Shown one piece after another: positions 59,301 to 64,000 of a DNA stretch of 64,000 nt (positions are counted from its first letter, which is position 1; every line of letters starts with the position of its first letter). Below the pieces are notes generated by a model. It saw nothing but the letters and a program-made list of their open reading frames with translations. It ran no database searches and had not been told where the DNA came from. This DNA comes from Lineus longissimus (Eukaryota; Nemertea; Pilidiophora; Heteronemertea; Lineidae), in contig NC_088322.1 of the NCBI RefSeq assembly GCF_910592395.1, positions 1,302,001 to 1,366,000 of the forward strand, written 5' to 3'. The translations under genes were made by a program, and so were the position numbers.

Positions 59301-62300
59301 AGAAACTCTATGATATAAACGTACAAATTACAGACGATAGTTTGGACCCGGTTGATAAGAAGTCGTTACGGTTTGGAGTCCGTACAATCAAGTTGATCGA
59401 GAATGATATACAAGGTGGCAAAGGTTAGTGGTCGAGCAGAGATCTTCGATTGGCCGATCATAGGCCAATGAAGATATCTTATAGTACTCCCCCAAACCGC
59501 CGGTCTATCGGGCTATATTGTTTGGGTCTACTGAGGCTTGATCCATGCGTAGCTCCTTGATCAGCCAGTGGGTGATAGCCTGATTGGGCACGGTCCACCA
59601 AGGATCTTTTCTCGTCCGGTCAAAGTTAGGTGACCACTAATGGAGGTTTCACTCTAGTTCCTCGATGAAGGTTGATTGCTATGAAGAACTTGCATCCAGA
59701 ATATGAACAAAATGAGGTTCGTTTACTCGCTTACCTAAACCTCTGTCTGCGATCAGTGATGTTCTGGAGCCCATTTCAAGTCTGCAACTTCTCAATGAAA
59801 ATCTATTCAAACCTTACTGATCATACTTATTCCTTGTCTCTGCGAGGAAAAACTGTTGATGAGTTGTTGGAGACCTATGCATGCTTGAATATCTATCATA
59901 ACTTTCTGGCTTTATTTCAGCGACCACATTTTACTTCATGATCAACGACAAGCCGATCTTCATGAAGGGCTCCAACTGGATCCCTGGTGATGCGTTCCAA
60001 GAGAGAATGACCCCTGAGAGGACGAGGAACCTGCTGCAGTCAGCTGCTGATGCTGGCATGTGTATGATGAGGGTCTGGGGCGGAGGGGTAGGTTGAATGT
60101 GATAGATAGTCAGCTGCTGATGCTGGCATGTGTATGATGAGGATCTGGGGTGGAGGGGTAGGTTGAATGTGATAGATAGTCAGCTGCTGATGCTGGCATG
60201 TGTATGATGAGGGTCTGGGGAGGAGGGGTAGGTTGAATGTGATAGATAGTCAGCTGCTGATGCTGGCATGTGTATGATGAGGGTCTGGGGAGGTGGGGTA
60301 GGTTGAATGTGATAGATAGTCAGCTGTTGATGCTGGCATGTGTATGATGAGGGTCTGGGGTGGAGGGGTAGGTTGAATGTGATAGATAGTCAGCTGCTGA
60401 TGCTGGCATGTGTATGATGAGGGTCTGGGGAGGAGGGGTAGGTTGAATGTGATAGATAGTCAGCTGCTGATGCTGGCATGTGTATGATGAGGGTCTGGGG
60501 TGGAGGGGTAGGTTGAATGTGATAGATAGTCAGCTGCTGATGCTGGCATGTGTATGATGAGGATCTGGGGAGGAGGGGTAGGTTGGATGTGATAGATAGT
60601 CAGCTGCTGATGCTGGCATGTGTATGATGAGGGTCTGGGGTGGAGGGGTAGGTTGAATGTGATAGATAGTCAGCTGCTGATGTTGGCATGTGTATGATGA
60701 GGGTCTGGGGTGGAGGGGTAGGTTGAATGTGATAGATAGTCAGCTGCTGATGTTGGCATGTGTATGATTAGGGTCTGGGGAGGAGGGGTAGGTTGAATGT
60801 GATAGATAGTCAGCTGCTGATGCTGGCATGTGTATGATGAGGGTCTGGGGAGGAGGGGTAGGTTGAATGTGATAGATAGTCAGCTGCTGATGCTGGCATG
60901 TGTATGATGAGGGTCTGGGGAGGAGGAGTAGGTTGAATGTGATAGATAGTCAGCTGCTGATGCTGGCATGTGTATGATGAGGGTCTGGGGTGGAGGGGTA
61001 GGTTGAATGTGATAGATAGTCAGCTGCTGATGCTGGCATGTGTATGATGAGGGTCTGGGGTGGAGGGGTAGATTTGATCAATAAGCAGAGTTATGATGCT
61101 GCCAACTTGTAGTTTCCTCACGTTTTCCAGTTGTAAAAAGGCCCAAAACATCAATTTTCTAAAAATGTTGAAATGCGCTGTATGCCGTTTGCTATGCGAG
61201 GGCGCACAACTTTCACTTTTCAACCTAAAAATCTCCATCTGATTCTAGATCTATGAAACGGATGTATTCTACGACCTGATGGATGAGCTGGGCATCATGG
61301 TCTGGCAGGACTTTATGTTCGCTGTAGCCATGTACCCGGCCGACCAGGAATATCTTGATACGGTCCGTGAAGAAACCACATACCAAGTAAGCTGTATTCA
61401 TGAGTTTACAAATAGTATCGTAGTACATGAGAAGTAGTATTCATCTGCTAATACCTTACCACAAGGTCCATGGAAGTGCTTAGCCAATGTACTGCTGCAG
61501 TAATATCTACTCCATGAGAGGTGTGGTAAGCCACCATTTTGAAACATTTTAACACTGACGCCTGGAAGATTATACTCCTCATATCACCTGTGATGCCCTG
61601 AAATTCAATTCGCACGCTGCTGAAAGGGGTGTGGATTGAAGCTGCTCATTGCCGGTGCCTGCCTGCTGTAAGGGGCTTTAATAATCTCCATGGACATAGA
61701 TGTGCATACCTCTCCTTGGCGAGTGACCCCCCCCCCCCACTGTTTATACTTGGACGCCACTGAGAGGTCAATTTATGATTCCAACTTGATTGTCATCTCT
61801 CTCCGTCTTCATCGCAGGTGCGTCGTCTGCAGCATCATGCCAGTATCGCCATCTGGAGTGGTAACAATGAATGTGCTGGTTGTCTCGCTAGTAACCGGTA
61901 AGTCACTCTCATTGGCCAGGTAACCGGTAAGTCTCTCTCATTGGTCAGGTAACCGGTAAGTCACTCTCATTGGCCAGGTAACCGGTAAGTCACTCTCATT
62001 GGCCAGGTAACCGGTAAGTCACTCTCATTGGCCAGGTAACCGGTAAGTCACTCTCATTGGCCAGGTAACTGATAAGTCACTCTCATTGGCCAGGTAACTG
62101 ATAAGTCACTCTCATTGGCTAGGTAACTGATAAGTCACTCTCATTGGCCAGGTAACTGATAAGTCACTCTCATTGGCCAGGTAGCTGGTAAGTCACTCTC
62201 ATTGGCTAGGTAACTGATAAGTCACTCTCATTGGCGAGGTAACCTGTAAGTCACTCTCATTGGCCAGGTAGCTGGTAAGTCACTCTCATTGGCCAGGTAA

Positions 62301-64000
62301 CTGATAAGTCACTCTCATTGGCCAGGTAACTGGTAAGTCACTCTCATTGGCCAGGTAACTGATAAGTCACTCTCATTGGCCAGGTAGCTGGTAAGTCACT
62401 CTCATTGACCAGGTAACTGATAAGTCACTCTCATTGGCCAGGTAGCTGGTAAGTCACTCTCATTGGCTAGGTAACCAGTAAGTCACTCTCATTGGCCAGG
62501 TAGCTGGTAAGTCACTCTCATTGGCCAGGTAGCTGGTAAATCACTCTCATTGGCCAGGTAGCTGGTAAGTCACTCTCATTGGCCAGGTAACTGATAAGTC
62601 ACTCTCATTGGCTAGGTAACTGATAAGTCACTCTCATTGGCCAGGTAACTGATAAGTCGCTCTCATTGGCCAGGTAACTGATAAGTCACTCTCATTGGCC
62701 AGGTAACTGATAAGTCACTCTCATTGGCCAGGTAACTGATAAGTCGCTGTCATTGGCCAGGTAGCTGGTAAGTCGCTGTCATTGGTCAGGTAGCTGGTAA
62801 GTCGCTGTCATTGGCCAGGTAGCTGGTAAGTCGCTGTCATTGGCCAGGTAGCTGGTAAGTCACTCTCATTGGCCAGGTAGCTGGTAAGTCGCTGTCATTG
62901 GCCAGGTAGCTGGTAAGTCGCTGTCATTGGCCAGGTAGCTGGTAAGTCACTCTCATTGGCCTTTAGCTTGTACGCTTTATATTGTACAACTTTCTCAAAC
63001 TCATCACATTTTTTCCCCAGTCTTCCCTGAAACCTTTCAGCAACCCGACCGCACTTTAAGATCTTCAGATGGTTTGCTTTTTGACCAGCCAAGGGCTAGG
63101 TTGGTGACCTTTGGCGACAGAGCCTGTCTTGCGTCGTTCCCAAGCTGTGGAACCGACTGCCAATCAGCTTGCAGACACTGACCAGCACCCCTCTCTTCGC
63201 GGGTCACTGAAAAACCTATCTCTTTTCCCGGTATAATGTAAAGTGTCACTGATCACTTCAGTGGATGCTGGCACTATAAACACCCTCATTTGGTTGATAT
63301 GATTGATTGATCTCCGCTGCTCAATCAACGCTACAAGCTCGCATTTCCCTCCTTCAAACTAAGAAATAATCATTGAATGTCTTACTTTCCAGTTTTGGGA
63401 CGGCGGCCCATTACAAACGTTACTATAACGACTATGTCGCCCTCTATATTGGCGTGGTGTTGAATGTGACGGCCCAGGAGGACCAGAGTCGGCCTATCGT
63501 CAGTACGTCACCCAGTAATGGCAAGCTGACGCCTGGAGCTGGTTGGATCGATAAGAATGTTTATGACACTCACCATGGTGACGGTAAGCCAGTGTTTACA
63601 GTTTCAAAACAGAAGACCCGGTCAGTGTGCAAGGGTTAAAATCAATGTTCAGAATTAACCATGGTAACCGAGCGGTAAAGTTATCAATGTGCATGCGTAA
63701 CATGATGCCAAAACCTGGAAATTTTGTACAATTTTGGCAAAGTGATCTTTTTAGATACTTGAGATTTTGATTTTTTTGTGCGTAATAATACATTTTGTTC
63801 AACTGTGGTTTTCTGTGGGACATTACCCAAAATTAAAGTGCCAGTTTCGTGTGAAATCAACAATCCACTCATCATAACTCATGACAGATCTTCTCTTCAT
63901 TTTGGTTCAGTCCACTTCTACACGTACTCGGGGAATCTCTGGGACTGGCGTCGCTTTCCCAAACCCAAGTTCTGCTCGGAATACGGCATCCAATCGTACC
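47254..64000 (+). CDS. MANBA: Beta-mannosidase (GH2) copy 2, exons 1-12 (3' end outside the window)
   Basis: Exons: 47254-47368, 47970-48122, 48278-48426, 48703-48902, 57716-57783, 58203-58378, 59264-59423, 59921-60087, 61249-61386, 61818-61897, 63393-63583, 63911-64000 (continues). Exon lengths equal those of copy 1 except where copy 1 is damaged, and all phases fit. ATG is in a good context (AAAATGG), followed by a hydrophobic signal peptide expected for lysosomal targeting. RVWGGG, WSGNNE (acid/base Glu460) and SEYG (nucleophile Glu556) are intact. The coding part seen is fully open. Intron 4 carries an 8.2-kb BEL element in sense orientation with its own poly(A) signals, and intron 6 carries a ribozyme element; either could lower full-length mRNA. 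Exons 13-17 are predicted from copy 1. Confidence 0.93.
47970..48122 (+). CDS. MANBA: MANBA copy 2, exon 2
   Basis: Same 153 bp as copy 1; it reads GREIVT where copy 1 reads AREIVT at the split codon. Confidence 0.92.
48278..48426 (+). CDS. MANBA: MANBA copy 2, exon 3
   Basis: 149 bp, no coding difference from copy 1 noticed; contains [14 protein letters not shown]. Confidence 0.92.
48703..48902 (+). CDS. MANBA: MANBA copy 2, exon 4
   Basis: 200 bp ending [15 protein letters not shown]; Ile and Ala replace a Val each relative to copy 1. The BEL element begins 49 bp after its donor. Confidence 0.94.
49066..49099. promoter_or_regulatory. Hairpin in the BEL LTR
   Basis: CCTATGCACTTAC and its perfect inverse GTAAGTGCATAGG flank an 8-base loop; the same structure is in the 3' LTR at 56425-56458. 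Role unknown; it could act in the RNA ends or as a protein site. Confidence 0.75.
49444..49583 (+). promoter_or_regulatory. ETS-like word cluster and CRE in the BEL LTR
   Basis: ACTTCCTGTT (inverse of an ETS-type AGGAAGT core) occurs three times at 20- and 18-bp spacing, and the palindrome TGACGTCA follows at 49576. This pattern suggests a host-factor-driven LTR promoter. Binding is inferred from motif only. Confidence 0.5.
49729..49734 (+). terminator. Poly(A) signal in the BEL 5' LTR
   Basis: AATAAA followed by a TG-rich stretch (GTGTGTTTGTGTATTTGTG) is the normal end signal of the element. The 3' LTR copy is at 57088-57093. Both lie in sense orientation within MANBA copy 2 intron 4. Confidence 0.7.
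49823..49838 (+). other. Primer binding site of the BEL element
   Basis: TGGTCTCTCCGACCGG starts one base after the 5' LTR; TGG matches the CCA end of a tRNA. The specific tRNA is not assigned. Confidence 0.7.
49839..50667 (+). other. Untranslated leader of the BEL element
   Basis: About 830 bp between the primer site and the gag-pol ATG, without a long frame. It presumably holds packaging signals. Confidence 0.6.
50668..56097 (+). CDS. BEL/Pao gag-pol polyprotein
   Basis: 1809 residues in one intact frame; the start ACAATATGGCG at 50668 is the first ATG of the open frame. Order: gag with a DUF1759-like region about 150-360; CX2C zinc motifs starting Cys389 (CVFC) and Cys422 (CFNC), ending CKSCKKNHH; aspartic protease of the Pao type, DTGSG at Asp521; reverse transcriptase with Asp865 ([10 protein letters not shown]) and FVDD at Asp944-Asp945; RNase H beginning [11 protein letters not shown] at Asp1123; integrase zinc finger His1446/His1453/Cys1483/Cys1486; integrase core Asp1516 (GVDFAGP), Asp1581 (LSDNAKTF) and Glu1629 ([10 protein letters not shown]); and a C-terminal DUF5641-like domain from about 1690. 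Domain order and FVDD are typical of BEL/Pao. No envelope frame is present. It looks intact. Confidence 0.97.
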   Translation: MAASLNELLEKRRITRGRFTKYITVTDTAAKEAETLVADDESNEKDVHIAIRTALSSFKRVEEVYGELSGVQDQIDYHADNDARLKAVKDDDGEVRYLKAYNHMCASIQGLEACLSPVQEASEASGKSAKSEFSPEMFAESLSKALAGVNTGVSKTQLEEILSTLTHKKRVIQIPKFKGDTELFDQWRDLVGAEVRKPGYSDVEKTHVVISLLDGEVAKLVSGLKDPSYEEIIEFLENRYGDVLARIEKAVNEIASVPVVKSPTVRELDPVLNTLVANWNYIKKRTHDDPELIRSSWILTALVRRKMPKSLVRKWDSERIKEEKRTTAPSNLPIRIDDLIEKIQDAVKVARRSESLPNDPKKERSFERRPSGHALNVIPQTQESTESRCVFCDNAHQSYSCPSVSKMRVEERCERVKAARACFNCLSRFHMVKTCRSRGCKSCKKNHHTLLHFEKRSGSDNAARSNVSGSSNLTSKVPHQNKVESTAGLVKSTGSTNVVMQSGIVKLESKSRVAEGRVLLDTGSGVTFISRSMAKRLNLRGPKVEGEFILAGGEVMATTTEKVKFYLSGILPGWKGEVFEISAYILDKPSAPINAVNVDFTKMSHLRGLQLAERFPVQANSEVDVLLGIEDTLNILKEKRIRGPPGTPMAQKTHIGWILCGPYSTQTEVNCTYCVHRVSFQEQNETEMATRYWDLEHLGIRPNESKNSTELETSALEQHRMMTTRVGDHYVTGLPRHPSYKDRILKSNRALATNRLIGLEKRLKRDPRLASEYEAQIQDLLSAGRAEKVLEDREPDNHQVWYLPHHPVVRRDKTTTKVRVVFDGSMIGYEGVSLNETLLPGPALQPDLPGVLLRFRRHRVALVADIEKMFLQVKMRKEDQDSQRFLWRGLDKSKEPEVYRLTTVTFGLTSSPFSSIQTILDHVKTKKESYPKAVAEIEDNIFVDDVLTGEELVEDAATLTTDLKTVLYDGGFSLRKFISNKPEALSHLEERDLASFHKVATFAEESTKTLGVKYSPREDVLMFSFLERMDDRPVETRRSVLQQLHRVYDPLGMLSPFTIKAKQIFQRTWLTQGTWDDPLPEELDHEWRTWKEQVEILDEIKVPRCLKPEDFQNPIYSLHGFGDACEASYGSAIYLLAEDRPSGRKYSTLLFSKTRLSPIGKRRSIPELELIAALINARLVTYVRNELKLLIEKTICWTDSQVVLHWISKPAYTWQVFVANRVSEIQQLVRPLNWRYVPGKLNPADLCSRGVTARAVVDSALWWDGPLFLRQKETEWPPIIVVSNEAEKANEKKKTTSTSLAVLPSQRIKDSEVEQYVEKFSDYEKFIRVMMRLRSWITLYRRDKANKDVDTVRDEGSDRLSERRKEELHWIQWAQEKHFQKEIQKLKAGESVEKTSVIVQLNPYWDKRSRVIRVGGRLNNAPLPEEVKHPIVLPTHNSFVKMLVMHYHKITLHPGAAQTLASLRNRYWIVHGKQEVRRILNTCKTCREPLKIDQRMAPLPEERISIAPAFTNVGVDFAGPLFVRVTVGGESTSKVYICLFSCMVTRAIHLELVETLTTEQFMLALRRMMSRRGRCRMMLSDNAKTFKKASDIVQKIFKKQDDVRDKLEQEGIRWKFITERAPWHGGFYERMVGSVKRPLKKVLGKSKLTQIELMTVLTEVEAMVNSRPLTMVSSDTEDWLPLTPGHLAIGRSPQSLPEVDKVTAQTTLGKRWRYQQSLMKQFWNRWTTEYLLQLQQMRKWTDVRDNLQVGDVVFLAEEGMRKGDWTLAKVEELHPGRDNLVRSVTVRTAAGLRRRPVQKLRLLEPVDNQ
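56098..56298 (+). other. 3' untranslated part of the BEL element
   Basis: 200 bp between the gag-pol stop and the polypurine tract; no frame or motif recognised. Confidence 0.6.
56299..56309 (+). other. Polypurine tract of the BEL element
   Basis: CAGAGGGGAGGA-type purine run ends directly at the 3' LTR. Confidence 0.8.
56310..57180 (+). repeat. 3' LTR of the BEL element
   Basis: Same length as the 5' LTR with no difference noticed; followed by target duplication ACTGG and then intron 4 sequence that is continuous with copy 1. Confidence 0.97.
57716..57783 (+). CDS. MANBA: MANBA copy 2, exon 5
   Basis: 68 bp; starts [11 protein letters not shown] (a Ser-free match apart from CCC/CCT synonymous change against copy 1). 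Confidence 0.9.
58203..58378 (+). CDS. MANBA: MANBA copy 2, exon 6
   Basis: 176 bp; KVEMFKV where copy 1 has KIETFKV. Confidence 0.9.
58751..59160 (-). mobile_element. Hammerhead-bearing short retroelement (retrozyme or Penelope-like) in intron 6
   Basis: A 410-bp insert absent from copy 1 and flanked by a 16-bp target duplication (AAACCCACCGTGTTTG at 58735-58750 and 59161-59176; single at 26192-26207 in copy 1). Its first 64 bp (58751-58814) recur at its end (59093-59156), so it can be read as one 342-bp monomer plus a partial second. It carries a hammerhead motif on the minus strand. It is too short to encode a protein. The structure fits animal retrozymes or non-autonomous Penelope-like elements, which move by retroposition. 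Confidence 0.85.
58834..58876 (-). ncRNA. Type I hammerhead ribozyme candidate
   Basis: On the minus strand: stem I CCACC/GGTGG (5 bp), core CTGATGA, stem II GCC/GGC extendable by a T-G wobble, core GAA, a two-base-pair stem III (AC/GT) closed by loop GCGC, and cleavage nucleotide C in GTC. Predicted cleavage lies between plus-strand positions 58838 and 58839. All core bases are present. An A-A mismatch replaces the usual first pair of stem II and might slow cleavage. The very short stem III is typical of Penelope/retrozyme hammerheads, which work as dimers. Confidence 0.85.
59264..59423 (+). CDS. MANBA: MANBA copy 2, exon 7
   Basis: 160 bp starting [16 protein letters not shown]; one Phe-to-Val difference from copy 1. 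Confidence 0.94.
59921..60087 (+). CDS. MANBA: MANBA copy 2, exon 8
   Basis: 167 bp; keeps the canonical RVWGGG (Trp393). Donor GGG/gtaggt is the first unit of the downstream 70-bp array. Confidence 0.94.
60040..61073 (+). repeat. 70-bp minisatellite spanning the exon 8 donor, 15 units
   Basis: Units start every 70 bp from 60040 to 61020 and contain the same 48 exon bases plus 22 intron bases as in copy 1. Most units encode TGG in the motif codon. Three fewer units than copy 1. Confidence 0.97.
61249..61386 (+). CDS. MANBA: MANBA copy 2, exon 9
   Basis: 138 bp with [13 protein letters not shown]; same protein as copy 1 as far as compared. Confidence 0.95.
61818..61897 (+). CDS. MANBA: MANBA copy 2, exon 10 (acid/base)
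   Basis: 80 bp with [12 protein letters not shown]; Glu460 is the predicted acid/base. Confidence 0.95.
61892..62961 (+). repeat. 29-bp minisatellite spanning the exon 10 donor, about 37 units
   Basis: Same unit family as in copy 1 (29129-29705) but almost twice as long. The first six units keep the exact ACCGGTAAGT donor; later ones vary. Confidence 0.96.
63393..63583 (+). CDS. MANBA: MANBA copy 2, exon 11
   Basis: 191 bp, fully open, encoding the [14 protein letters not shown] and DTHHGD segment; lacks the 167-bp duplication seen in copy 1. Confidence 0.94.
63911..64000 (+). CDS. MANBA: MANBA copy 2, exon 12 (cut by the window end)
   Basis: First 90 bp, through the nucleophile motif SEYG (Glu556); continues beyond the window. 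Confidence 0.94.

Overview
This is animal (metazoan) nuclear DNA. Genes are split into small exons with GT-AG introns, and there are LTR retrotransposons of the Ty3/Gypsy and BEL/Pao groups, a small hammerhead-ribozyme retroelement, MITEs, a tRNA-derived SINE-like element, long C and G runs and several minisatellites. Element content and the frequent TAGGCCTA-type words suit a marine invertebrate (an echinoderm or similar would fit). The species cannot be proved from the window.

Layout. (1) 1-22950: a near-homogeneous satellite array of 34 units of about 544 bp. Ten copies of a 443-bp element with 13-bp terminal inverted repeats sit in it, always at the same place in the unit. The last copy abuts directly on a coding exon. 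(2) 22951-35532: a 17-exon lysosomal beta-mannosidase gene (MANBA, GH2), copy 1. It lacks its start codon, carries a frameshifting 167-bp duplication in exon 11, has GA instead of GT after exon 14 and has a Trp-to-Leu change in a conserved motif, so it is probably a pseudogene. (3) 35533-42045: gene-poor sequence with two small tandem repeats and an inverted, diverged copy of the 443-bp element. (4) 42046-46594: a complete, very young Ty3/Gypsy element (identical 144-bp LTRs, 5-bp target duplication, single gag-pol ORF). (5) 46681-46985: a SINE-like element. (6) 47254-64000: beta-mannosidase copy 2 with an intact first exon, open through exon 12, where the window ends. Its intron 4 holds a complete, very young BEL/Pao element (48951-57180, 871-bp LTRs). 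Its intron 6 holds a 410-bp element with a hammerhead ribozyme.

The two gene copies are nearly identical in exons and introns, so each serves as the other's empty-site control. Copy 1 preserves the uninterrupted target of both the BEL and the ribozyme element, so both insertions postdate the duplication, or the divergence of two haplotypes if the tandem copies are an assembly artefact.

The most unusual pattern is that three separate minisatellites in this gene each span an exon/intron boundary: 70 bp at the exon 8 donor, 29 bp at the exon 10 donor and 103 bp at the exon 16 acceptor. Splice sites are therefore tandemly multiplied, and copy number differs between the paralogues (18 vs 15; about 20 vs about 37).
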